This document shows, one piece after another, positions 1 through 8,463 of a stretch of 64,000 nt of DNA. Under the pieces are notes generated by a model, which was not told the DNA's origin, did no database searches, and was given only the letters and a program-made list of their open reading frames with translations. How positions within the stretch are numbered: position 1 is the first letter of the stretch; every line of letters begins with the position of its first letter. The position numbers and the translations under genes were made by a program. The stretch comes from Zymoseptoria tritici IPO323 (taxonomy: Eukaryota; Ascomycota; Dothideomycetes; Mycosphaerellales; Mycosphaerellaceae). Location: NCBI RefSeq assembly GCF_000219625.1, contig NC_018212.1, positions 682,001 to 746,000 of the forward strand, in the 5' to 3' direction.

Positions 1-651
1 TGCGCTTGACCCAACACCTGCTGGAACGGTGTCTACTGACTGAAAGTGCTCCTCGATCTCCTTCATGGCTTCTTCCAGAAGCCTCCCATTACGCTTGAAC
101 GTCAATCGCATGAGCACACTCCCGTCATTGATCCCGAGCTGCGCGAACGACTTCTGCAGATCGCCGAAGGTCTCCATATTCCTGCCCATGAGATGCAGAC
201 ATGGCTGCTCGTATTCCAACTGTCCAGCTCCAGATGATCCGACTGGAGGTACGCCTCTCTGTGTGAGGTTCAACTTCCTAGGTGGCTGTCCGGCCACCGC
301 ATCCTCGTACTTCCGCAACACAAGCCAAAGACTTGTCGTGCTTGGGAATTTGTCGCTCAGTCTGCCTCCTCCCTCACTCTCTGGCAGTTGTAAAGCCACA
401 TTTACCACGCTCGGCGATCGACTCGCTTGTATTAACGTGAGCTTTGCGCCTCCTGACAAGCCTGATAGCCTGAATGGTTGTGACAAATCCACCGTCTTAT
501 TCGTTTGTGTCTTCAGCGCATATGATTCAGGATTCCATTTCCTCGCCTTGCAAGCCTCTTCCAGCACTTCTTTCAAGTACTTTCCCGGCGTGACTTTCAC
601 CTGCGTTCTCTTGAATGTCGAGTCCAATACGAAGACGTGTGATGCGGACAT
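1..651 (-). CDS. TUG/UBX4-like UBX-domain protein, 5' part (runs off the window)
   Basis: The reverse strand is open from an ATG at 651 to the window edge, giving 217 residues with no stop. The first 75 or so residues look like the TUG-UBL1 ubiquitin-like fold that opens ASPL/TUG and yeast Ubx4: the start MSASHVFVLDSTFKRTQVKV, then a KYLKEVLEEACKARKW helix and an LSGLSGGAKLTL strand. A second ubiquitin-like stretch appears at residues 85-205. Family members bind the Cdc48/p97 ATPase through a C-terminal UBX domain, which would lie beyond the left edge and is not seen. Their known roles include ER-associated degradation and p97 hexamer remodelling. Forward-strand ORFs across this interval are antisense shadows. 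The start is the first ATG after an in-frame stop. The family call is by pattern recognition and is fairly secure for the N-terminal domain. Confidence 0.8.
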   Translation of the reverse strand, partial: MSASHVFVLDSTFKRTQVKVTPGKYLKEVLEEACKARKWNPESYALKTQTNKTVDLSQPFRLSGLSGGAKLTLIQASRSPSVVNVALQLPESEGGGRLSDKFPSTTSLWLVLRKYEDAVAGQPPRKLNLTQRGVPPVGSSGAGQLEYEQPCLHLMGRNMETFGDLQKSFAQLGINDGSVLMRLTFKRNGRLLEEAMKEIEEHFQSVDTVPAGVGSSA

Positions 652-657
652 GCTGGT

Positions 658-1001
658 CTAGGCTTCGTCGACCTGCCGCAAAACTCGTTCGGCTCGTTGA
701 CGTCGTCTTTCTTCAGGTGATGAAAGCAGGTATGCTATCAGTCTCTTGCCCCTGTTCCACGCCACCGGGGAGATGAAGATGTAGGAAAGTGTGACGATGA
801 CGAGTCTTTCGCTTCTCGTAAGTTGTAGGCCGTGGAGAATGTTCGAGTCGGCGGGCATCGCTCGATAAGCAGTCTTCAGCACTGACGCATCGTGAAGGTG
901 GGAGAGTTTTGTGGTCAGATCGAGTTCGCTAGATCAACGCCGAAGGCGGTGAATATGAGCACGGTTGTTCGATGAGCAAACAGAGATGTTGTTGCGTTCA
1001 T
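658..1001 (-). CDS. Possible small membrane protein ORF directly upstream of the UBX gene (frame unresolved)
   Basis: The reverse strand has a coding-looking stretch from about 933 to a TAG at 658-660. It contains a hydrophobic segment (RLVIVTLSYIFISPVAW) followed by a basic, arginine-rich helix (EERRRQRAERVLRQVDEA). No ATG opens this frame cleanly. An ATG at 1001 opens another frame for 28 residues with its own hydrophobic segment (TTVLIFTAFG), and the two overlap near 915-935 with a two-base phase difference. That suggests an unrecognised splice, an indel, or a broken gene. The stop lies only 6 bp before the ATG of the UBX gene on the same strand, so the two could share a transcript, or this could be a long upstream ORF. 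I do not recognise the family. Confidence 0.3.
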
Positions 1002-1136
1002 AGGTAGAACTAGCTTGCCCTGCCTTTGAACAGTGAGTTGTGGAGCTGTCCGCCACCACCCCGCATAAATATATATTCACTACATCAACAATAACCTTTC
1101 TCCCACCACCTTACCAACAAGCACAACATCGCCGCC

Positions 1137-2117
1137 ATGTCGAAAACAGTCTCCATCAGCTCGCCCTCCCAGTTCTCATCGCTCCTTTCCTCCTCACGCA
1201 TCGTAGTCGCCGATTTCTACGCAGACTGGTGTGGACCATGCAAAGCAATCGCTCCCGTCTACGAAGCCTTGAGCGCGCAGCTCTCACGCCCTGGCCAGAT
1301 CACATTCACCAAGATCAACACGGATGAGCAGAAAGATATAGCACAAACATACAACATTTCGGCGATGCCCACATTCCTCATCTTCAAGGCTGGACGGGAA
1401 ACGAAGCGTATTCGGGGTGCAGACCCAAAGGGACTGGATGCTGCGGTGAAGCAATTGGCTGAAGAGGCTGGCAAGGCGGACGAAGGTGGAGCAGACTTTG
1501 GCGAGGGTAGCAGTGGCTCGGCAGGTGGACTGTGGACAGGTGCAGGTGCACCAAGAGGATACGGTGAGGTGACAGACCAGGTGGAGATACGAGGACTGGA
1601 CTTTCTCAACCTGGACGGCGAGAAGGGCGATAAGCGGGCAGTATTTGCGCCAGAGAAGCCGTCGTCGATCAACGGGAAGGCTGCGGCAGGGAAGAACGAT
1701 TGGATCGAGAGCGATACAGACGAGCAGTTGATGCTGTACATCCCATTCCAAAGCACACTGAAGCTTCACTCCATCCACATCACCAGCGTACCGCAGCCAG
1801 ACAACGACGACGTGGACCGGCCGAAGACGATTCAATTCTATACCAACCGCAGCCACGTGCTCGGTTTCGACGAAGCCGAAGACACGCCAGCCACACAGAC
1901 CTTGGAGATCGCTGAGAAGGACTGGGATGCGAAGACACACACTGCGAAGATTGAGCTGCGGTTCGTCAAGTTCCAGAACATCAGCAGCTTGACCATCTTC
2001 GTGGTCGATGGTGATGGAGATGGAGAGAAGACACGAATCGACCGCGTTCGTCTATTCGGCGAGAGCGGCGAGAAGCGAGCGATGGGCAAGCTCGAGAAGG
2101 TCGGTGATGAGCAATAA
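1137..2117 (+). CDS. Thioredoxin-like protein with C-terminal PITH domain (TXNL1/Txl1 type)
   Basis: An uninterrupted 326-residue reading frame. Residues 1-110 are a thioredoxin fold with the redox motif WCGPC at residues 31-35 and the cis-proline region SAMPTFLIF. A Gly/Ala-rich linker at about residues 115-140 leads to a PITH domain (about 145-310), which is recognisable from LMLYIPFQSTLKLHSI, RPKTIQFYTN and RVRLFG. In fission yeast and animals this two-domain protein binds the 26S proteasome lid as a thiol-disulphide cofactor; a cytosolic or nuclear site is expected because no signal peptide is seen. Length and domain order match the family. An A/T stretch (ATAAATATATAT) about 65 bp upstream of the ATG may be a TATA-like element. 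Most other frames here are shadows. Confidence 0.93.
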   Translation: MSKTVSISSPSQFSSLLSSSRIVVADFYADWCGPCKAIAPVYEALSAQLSRPGQITFTKINTDEQKDIAQTYNISAMPTFLIFKAGRETKRIRGADPKGLDAAVKQLAEEAGKADEGGADFGEGSSGSAGGLWTGAGAPRGYGEVTDQVEIRGLDFLNLDGEKGDKRAVFAPEKPSSINGKAAAGKNDWIESDTDEQLMLYIPFQSTLKLHSIHITSVPQPDNDDVDRPKTIQFYTNRSHVLGFDEAEDTPATQTLEIAEKDWDAKTHTAKIELRFVKFQNISSLTIFVVDGDGDGEKTRIDRVRLFGESGEKRAMGKLEKVGDEQ

Positions 2118-2803
2118 GGGAGACGATGATGACCGTAATGAGATAATGTCATTGGAAGAGGGACTGCATGGAGCGATCTGGGTCCGGTCGGTGGAGGGAC
2201 GGAAAAGTTGCATTTGGCGGCACATGGGTCGCTGTCGCCAAGGGCGGCATACAGGGAGGGCAGACGCAGAGCTCATAGAGACATCATATCATCACGATGC
2301 AACGCAGGATCAACGATGCAAGTTGAAAGTATGGTATGACATCGCTGAGTGGCTGTAGTATGATGAACATCAAACTCGAACCACTACAACGTTCATGTAA
2401 TGATCCGGAGCGACCGAAGGTGTGCCCACGGCGACGCTGGTGAATTGCCAAAGAATTCTAGAACATTGAAGCCCAACTTCCCCCTTGTTCTCTATATACA
2501 AGGATCTGGCGGGACAATATTTAAAACAAGTCCGGGGATGGAGTCATCGCTTTTGGCTCGTCCGCCCCGCCGTTTTACCAAACTTCTCTCCCTCCCACAT
2601 CCTCCTTTCGTCAGCCCTCTTGAAACATTTCGCTTGCTAAATAACCTTCGATACGTCCTCTCGCCTGCATCGCCGAGTACAGCCTTCTCGACCCAACGAA
2701 GCCGCCAAAGCCGCACCCGACGAAAATCTCACCCCACTAACCTCGGATCGCATCACAGATCGAACACGAAGGACCGCGACCACGACCACGAAAACCCGCA
2801 ATC
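2118..2803. other. Intergenic: TXNL1-like 3' flank and eIF3j promoter/5' leader
   Basis: No convincing gene. The stretch directly before 2804 is C/A-rich with GACCACGACCACGA-type runs, typical of a fungal 5' leader. The 158-residue forward ORF at 2400-2876 overlaps the eIF3j start in another frame and lacks recognisable features. Confidence 0.6.
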
Positions 2804-3678
2804 ATGGCTCCACCAAGTGCTTGGGACGACGAGGACTCTGACAGCTCCGCGTCATCCTCCGCTCCCGCCGTCGTAGTGCGTCGCGGCAAATTCGACGACG
2901 AAGAAGACGGCGGCGAGGTGCTCGATTCATGGGACGCAGCAGAGGACAGCGAGGTCGAGCGCGAGAAGGCGAAGAAAGCCGCGGAGGCTAAAGCCAAAGC
3001 TGACGCGCTCGCGAAAGCCAACGCGAAGTCCAAGTCGCAGAGGATAGAAGAGAAGCGAGAAGAGCGGCTGCGACAAAAGGCTTTGGAGGACTTGGACGGA
3101 GACAGCGATGAGGATGAGGCCACGAAGCGTGCTCGTGCACGAGACGCCGAGTTGCAAGGAGACCTCCAGCACGCTGAGGATCTCTTCGGTGGTGTTGGTG
3201 GTGTGCCTGCGAGCCGTGGTGCCAAACCCATCACCGTGCAGGACAGCGACGATCCTGCGAATGCGATCGATCTCTCCGGCCTGTCTTTGTTCAACCCTAC
3301 CACCGCACAGGGTTTCCTCAAGCTGCGAGAGACGCTGAGCCCGCTTCTCAACAATAACGCGAAAAAGCCGCAATACGAGATGTTCATGAAGGAGTTCTCT
3401 AAGCAAATTGTGAAGGAGATGAACAGCGAGCAGATCAAGAAAATTGCCAGTGGTCTGACGGCTCTGAGCAACGAGAAGCTCAAGGAGGAGAAGGCTGCTG
3501 AGAAGGGCGGGAAGAAGACCAAGGCCGCGAAGACCAAGACCAGCTTGAATGCGAACCGTAACATTTCCGCATCGGCCGATACCGGTGCTTACGACGATGG
3601 TCTCGATGAGTATGCAACCTTTTCAAAGTAAAGGCGTCGGGATCCTGCTAACAATCTGCCAGGGATGACTTCATGTGA
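2804..3678 (+). CDS. HCR1: Eukaryotic translation initiation factor 3 subunit J (HCR1)
   Basis: Two exons, 2804-3609 and 3663-3678, encode 273 residues. The protein starts MAPPSAWDDEDSD, the acidic N-terminus by which eIF3j binds eIF3b. A long charged, Lys/Glu/Ala-rich coiled-coil region follows, then the conserved core with LSGLSLFNPTT and YEMFMKEFSKQIVKEM. Without splicing the frame would end a few codons early (YATFSK). Removing a 53-nt intron (3610-3662: GTATGC donor, TGCTAAC branch, CCAG acceptor) restores the family's usual ending, DEDDFM, from a 16-nt last exon, so the intron is well supported. eIF3j acts at the 40S decoding site and in 20S pre-rRNA processing (known for yeast Hcr1). 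Confidence 0.93.
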
Positions 3679-4266
3679 ACGACTATCGCAACATCGTCCG
3701 AGAGTGAACCCCTTCCCAGCAACTCGATCTTCCTCGCGATTACGACTCCTGCTCCCACCGCCGCTTCTAGCACTGCATTTACCGGTCCAAGCGAATCGCA
3801 CGAAACCTTGGACAACCACAAGCCAGCGTGCCGAGCTTGGTTCAAGGTGCCAGCGTAGCATAGCAGCATACATGAGGACGGCGCATTTATTGCTTTCCCC
3901 GACGTAGTGTCCGGCATTGCGGTTTTGTTTCTGGCAGTCTTCGGACTCGTTTCAATAACTTGTTCTTTTCACGATGGGTGGCCTTCACTGGGATGAGTTG
4001 ATAGAATGTTGTAATGGCATATTCGCATACCCCATACTCCTGGTGGCGCCGAACTGATCGTCAACACTACGAGATGCCGAGCATGTTGTAGATGAAGTGG
4101 TGCTCTCCCGGCCTCGTGTCCTCCCTAGCCTGACAAAGACTCCTGAGTGATGATATGTGAAGGCATCCACATCTGCACTCACAAACATCCCTTTCTGTAT
4201 CTTCTATACCTTCACAACATGCACAGAACCCGTCCCATCGCCACAGAAACCCGCCCTCCAACCCCT
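3679..4266. other. Intergenic between convergent eIF3j and HIS1
   Basis: This holds the 3' flanks of two convergent genes. The short ORFs on both strands have no recognisable features, and I see no RNA gene. Confidence 0.6.
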
Positions 4267-5339
4267 CTAACTCGTCCGACTGTTCAAGATCTTCGAGATC
4301 AGGATGTCATCCGCCCCCTGCGCCGCCAAATCATCCATGACATCTGATGCAGTCTTTTTGTCAATCATGACCGACACTGCCTTCCAGTCCTCTCCCTCCA
4401 AATTGCTGACCGTCGGCGCCCGGCGTCCAGGAGTGATCTTGAGGCACGCTTCGAGACTCTTGCTGGGCACGTTGTACGAGCAGAGCAGGTATCGCTGGGC
4501 CGTGATGACTCCGCGGATGCGTTTGGCAATTTTCTCGACCAGGGCTGGGTCGGAGGGGTGTTTTGAGCGAATGAGGATGGCGCTGGATTCGACAACTGTG
4601 GCGATTGCTTTGAGGCCTGCGGCGCGCATTGTTTCGCCGGATTCTGTGAGATGATCAGTTGCGGGAAACTGGAATGAATAGAGGTCATGTTTCTTACCAA
4701 CAAGATCGACGATACCGTCCGCGACACCCAATGCACAAGCAGCCTCCACACTTCCGCCGACAAACTTGATGTTGGTCTTCAACTTGCCGGCGTCCTCTCC
4801 ATTCGCAGAAGCACCATTCTGTTTCGATGCCTTGATCTCCAGATCTCGGAAGTAATTCTCCGACAACTGCGTGAAGCTCGTCACAATGTTCTTCCCAACC
4901 AATTGGTCCGGAGTTTGAATCTCGCCCTTTTCCGGAACTTGAACCTGCAATTTACACTTTCCGAATTCCAGGTCCAGAATTTGCTCCACGCCAGTGTTCT
5001 CTGTAGGTGGGACAGCTGCTTCGTGCTCGGCGACTTGATCCCGGCCGGTGATTCCCAGGTCGACTCGGCCTTCACCGACGAAGGTGGGAATGTCTGCTGC
5101 CGGGAGGAAGATGAGAGCCATGGGCATGTTCTTGACCAAAGTGATATCCAGTCGATTGTGCTTGTGGAACTGCACGTCCGAGCCGGAAAGCAGGTCTAGA
5201 CATGCTTCGTGGAGGCGGCCTTTTTTGGGCACTGCGAAGAGCAGGCGATCGTTCATTCTGTCCAAGGTGTTAGACTCGTGACTCAATAGCTGAGATTTCG
5301 TTGACGGGGTATGGCATCTTACCCACTGACGAGATCCAT
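4267..5339 (-). CDS. HIS1: ATP phosphoribosyltransferase (histidine biosynthesis, first step)
   Basis: Three exons on the reverse strand (5339-5323, 5257-4698, 4643-4267) encode 317 residues. The first exon is only 17 nt. It is required because joining it across a 65-nt intron (5258-5322, GTAAG...GGACAG) gives the classical fungal start MDLVSGMNDRLLFAVPKKGR instead of an unrelated leader. The second intron (4644-4697, 54 nt) has no stop and is a multiple of three, so an unspliced reading inserts 18 foreign residues; splicing gives VDLVESGETMRAAG. Diagnostic HisG motifs are PAADIPTFVGEG, DLGITG, FVGGSVEAACALG and the C-terminal regulatory region starting near ITPGRRAPT. The enzyme condenses ATP with PRPP and is normally inhibited by histidine through the C-terminal domain. 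Confidence 0.96.
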
Positions 5340-5852
5340 ATTTGCAGACCGTAGGCGGCTCTCAATTCGCTTCAATTACCTCTTTCCTGCACGCTCGTTA
5401 CGTCCGAAGGTTACGTATTGAAGGACTGAGGTTGAGGACCAGATATATCGTTCCCGCCAAGATATCGAAAGAGCAAGCCAAAGAAGCGTGAGTCAGTAGC
5501 ACGTGCTGCGTTCAATGGTCGGAGAAGTGAACACCGTCTCGATATGGCTCTTTCAAGACGATGGGAGGAGAACACGTACGATTGAGTTACAATGAACAGT
5601 TTGATAGCAACATCGATCGAGATATCCCTCCATCGTGATTGCCATTTTACAGATTTGCGGTGAACCACGGGCGTACCTTCCAGTCTAGCTGAAATATCTC
5701 AGTCTGATGTCAAAAACGCCAAGCACCACGAACTTTTCGATCTCGAATTCATCGACGCCAGCGAATACCAAAGAGAAGACCAATCTGCACCAACCGCAAA
5801 TCCACGACAACACCACCGAAACACCACCAAAACTCTCTACACAGCCGCAAAA
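5340..5852. promoter_or_regulatory. Shared divergent promoter region of HIS1 and RPS28
   Basis: HIS1 reads left and RPS28 reads right from this 513-bp interval, so both promoters must lie in it. The last 100 bp or so before RPS28 is CA/AC-rich (CACCACCGAAACACCACC), typical of the leader of a highly expressed fungal ribosomal protein gene. No individual binding site can be assigned with confidence. Confidence 0.5.
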
Positions 5853-6265
5853 ATGGATTCCGCCAAGTGAGATGCTCTCGGGACCGCAGAAGACAGGAAT
5901 ATGCAGCTGACCAAGTTGCGCTTCATAGGGTCCCAGTCAAGCTCGTCAAGGTCACCCGCGTCCTCGGCCGCACCGGTATGCACGATTCGCGAAGATCTGC
6001 GAGGATCGGATGAAAGAGATGAGAATGAGAGCAGGATCTAATGCGATACAGGCTCTCGTGGAGGTGTGACCCAGGTCCGCGTCGAGTTCATGGACGACAC
6101 CACCCGCAGCATCATCCGCAACGTCAAGGGCCCAGGTGAGATTTACCCGATGGACAGATGTGAAGGAGAAAGCCGGACAACCCCACTAACACGCGGGAAA
6201 CAGTGCGTGAGGACGACATCCTCTGCCTGCTCGAGTCTGAGCGCGAGGCCAGGAGACTGAGATAA
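5853..6265 (+). CDS. RPS28: 40S ribosomal protein S28 (eS28)
   Basis: Four exons (5853-5866, 5929-5975, 6052-6135, 6204-6265) encode 68 residues, exactly the family length. No single ORF shows the gene because the exons are 14, 47, 84 and 62 nt. The spliced protein reads [20 protein letters not shown], then [16 protein letters not shown], then a C-terminus ending [12 protein letters not shown], as in all eukaryotic eS28 proteins. Donors are GTGAGA, GTATGC and GTGAGA, and every junction keeps the frame. eS28 sits near the mRNA exit channel of the small ribosomal subunit. The density of introns in so short a gene is typical of fungal ribosomal protein genes. Confidence 0.96.
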
Positions 6266-6590
6266 GCGGTTTTTGGCACGATGATGGGCACGATGGGAAG
6301 ACGGAATCTGGAGTGGTGATCGGCGAGCAAAAGCAAATTCGGAAGCATTGGGATGCCATGAACGAAGAAGGATACTTCTCAGCGGAAATGCGACATCAAG
6401 GCGTTGCGGCTATCAGGCATCGACTCGTACGCAAATACGGACGAAACTACCAAATCGAGTACACCCTCCACTTCTCGCGACCTTTGCCCATTTCGATCCA
6501 CGCCGATTCGCGCACTTTCATGTCCCACTTCGACCGAGCAAGCTTACGATGAGGATATGTACTCTGCTTTCGCCCGCCGCATACCTTCGT

Positions 6591-6663
6591 AATCACGCTC
6601 AACCTCCAGCGCACGACTTGGCCCTCAGTGCCTTGGAATGTGCATTCTGAGCAGGATCACGCA
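6591..6663 (-). repeat. Hairpin repeat, dispersed copy
   Basis: Read on the reverse strand this copy shows CCTGCTCAGAATGCACATTC, a CCAAGGCACTGAGG core, and a GGTTGAGCGTGAT end, which align with the tandem units in the clathrin heavy-chain intron. The CTGCTC/GAGC arms are inverted. It may lie in an intron of an unresolved reverse-strand gene. Confidence 0.6.
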
Positions 6664-7310
6664 GGTATTACAAAACTACAAGTGAACGGGTTTATCTTCG
6701 AGAGCATCTCACCTGTCCGTCTCTACCGATGCCTCGTACACGATCTCACCTACAGTCACACGAGGGACACACCCATAGTCCATGTGTTCCTAACCTGGCT
6801 CACACACGCTGACATGCAGAAGTAGCTCAATGCAGCATGTCTCTGACAGGTAACAACGAAACTAACTCTGGTGGTATGGATGATCGATCCAGCACGGAGG
6901 CGCATGGAGTCTCCTGATGCGTGCTGTGCCTCCCTGCCCCTTTCACCTCCACGGCCGAGTCATAATGACCTCCATAACGAGGTCCATTCTGACCATATCT
7001 TCGCATCTCTGGCGGTGTGTCCATTCCATTCTTGTGTACACACTGCCAAATAGGCAATTCTCGTCTAAAGTTCCAAAAGGGGCAGGAGTCGCGCGATCGA
7101 AATTTCCATTTCCGTACCACATACAAGATTTGGGCCTGCTTCTGGAGGACCACGGCACCCGGCAGTCTGGCATCGTGGCGTCCTTTCGATAGAGCCACCT
7201 CCAACGCCCTTACCACAACATGCAGGTTGCAACGCCATGGTGAAGATCAAGGAACGGATCGACCGGGATGTGGTCGATCAGGATTTGTAAAGCTGCAAGC
7301 GGACACCTCC

Positions 7311-7350
7311 GTTCTCCTGCTCAAATCGCAGACCAAGCCAATCCAGCGGA
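7311..7350 (+). repeat. Hairpin repeat, partial copy
   Basis: Forward-strand TTCTCCTGCTCAAATCGCAG followed by ACCAAGCCA matches the first half of the repeat unit. The second half has diverged beyond confident recognition. Confidence 0.45.
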
Positions 7351-7723
7351 ACTCATGCGGCGAATGTTGCTTGCAAAGCTGCGGAGTTGGGCATTGAAAT
7401 TGGCACCTTATAAGTCTTCAAGGCCTTGTTGAGAAGAATGTCTCCGTGGCATTGCCCAAAATCCGCCAGACGAGGTGCACCCAGATGGCCCGGAGGGCGC
7501 GGTTTGAGCGGAGGCACGGAGGCATGATGCATGCTTGCCAGATCGTGCGGGTCCGTGCTACGTCCCTTTCTTCCCCTTTGGGCCTCCACAAGCGAGAGAT
7601 CTCCAGGCTACATGATCCGGGGTCGAGCACGGTCTCGTTTTTGATTCCCACCCGAAGGAACTGCTCCGAACAACTCCATACGGCACGTACTCGCCGGTAC
7701 AGATCCAGCCATGCCGATCCACC

Positions 7724-8463
7724 TCAAGACCCCATTGCCCAAAAATAGATGTGCCGAATGGCGTACGCTGTCACCAGCAAGCCCAGGGCGGTCCAAAACG
7801 CCAGCGCCACGACCACACGGCTCCGCACCGCGAAGACGTCGTTCATTTGCATTTTTGCTATGCCGCGGCGCCGCCAGGAATACTGTGGACGCCACTGAGT
7901 GGCTGGAGTCTGCTGGTATGGTTCTGGACTGCTCCACCAGCGTGACCAGAGGGATGAGGCCTCGGCTCCTGGTGCATGTTGAGCAAGGCGCCATTCTCTG
8001 TGTTGGCGTTCGACGAGCCGGAGGGAGAGGATGAAGGATATGACGTAGACTGGGGTCATGAATAACTGTGTTGACTGTGTTAGCTGACAGTGTAGTGATC
8101 GAGGTGCTTCCATAATCCCGCTCAAACTCCACTGCACGACTTCCACCTTAGTGACATGGTGTGTGCATCGAAGCAGGAGATGTAAGCAGGGAAACGGAGC
8201 GTTTTTCGCAGGTAAATGTGTACTTCTGAGAGGAATGATTCCGAATGTCCTGAATTACTGCTGTCCTCGCTGCTTGTCCTGGCGGTGTTGCTGGCCTGTT
8301 CCGGCAACGCCTGTACAGCTTCCTTCAGACTGTCGTCAGAGAGTTCCAGGAAGGGATCTGCTCCGCTCCTGTTCCTGCTTCGGTGGCGTCCCTTGTGCGA
8401 CCTGTTCAGCTGCGTGGTCGCTGTCGACTCGGCCGGAGCGATTCCCATGGCGGCGGATGGCAT
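7724..8463 (-). CDS. Small two-TM membrane protein, unknown function (intron carries a hairpin repeat)
   Basis: Two reverse-strand exons, about 8463-8224 and 8065-7724, join in phase 0 to give about 193 residues. The N-terminal 80 residues are hydrophilic and Ser-rich (LSDDSLKEAVQALPEQ, then a Ser/Asn/Glu run). The second exon has one hydrophobic segment near residues 83-97 (TPVYVISFILSLRL), a loop with a Trp/Pro-rich patch, and a second near 165-188 (VVVALAFWTALGLLV). The intron (8066-8223, 158 nt) has a GTACAC donor, a GCTAAC branch and an ACACAG acceptor, and is largely one copy of the hairpin repeat. The frame continues upstream of the chosen ATG (DVGID, back to a stop), so an extra 5' exon is possible. 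I do not recognise the family, and the model is by eye. Confidence 0.55.
8110..8183 (-). repeat. Hairpin repeat copy inside an intron
   Basis: Read on the reverse strand: ATCTCCTGCTTCGATGCACA, a CCATGTCACTAAGGTG core, then GTCGTGCAG and TTTGAGCGGGATTATGGA. It aligns end to end with the clathrin-intron units and has the same sense relative to the host transcript as those do. It fills roughly half of the 158-nt intron at 8066-8223. Confidence 0.75.

Larger units (their letters stand above)
6266..7723. other. Unresolved region between RPS28 and the membrane-protein gene
   Basis: All frames are fairly open, but no family is recognised. Two coding-like stretches lie on the reverse strand: 6827-7241 (an ATG at 7241 opening MALQPACC, and a Gly/Tyr/Arg-rich run PEMRRYGQNGPRYGGHYD) and about 6590-6455 (ending EMGKGREKWRVYSIW). 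They flank the hairpin-repeat copy at 6591-6663, so one spliced reverse-strand gene is possible, but I could not build a consistent exon chain. A further coding-like reverse ORF is at 7353-7589. A partial repeat copy lies at 7311-7350. Confidence 0.35.

Noticed and set aside
65..661. 198-codon forward ORF
   Set aside because: It is antisense to the recognisable TUG-UBL1 coding frame on the reverse strand and has no features of its own.
2737..3564. 275-codon reverse ORF
   Set aside because: It is a mirror of eIF3j; Ser/Leu/Phe-rich content is what Glu/Lys-rich codons give when read in antisense.
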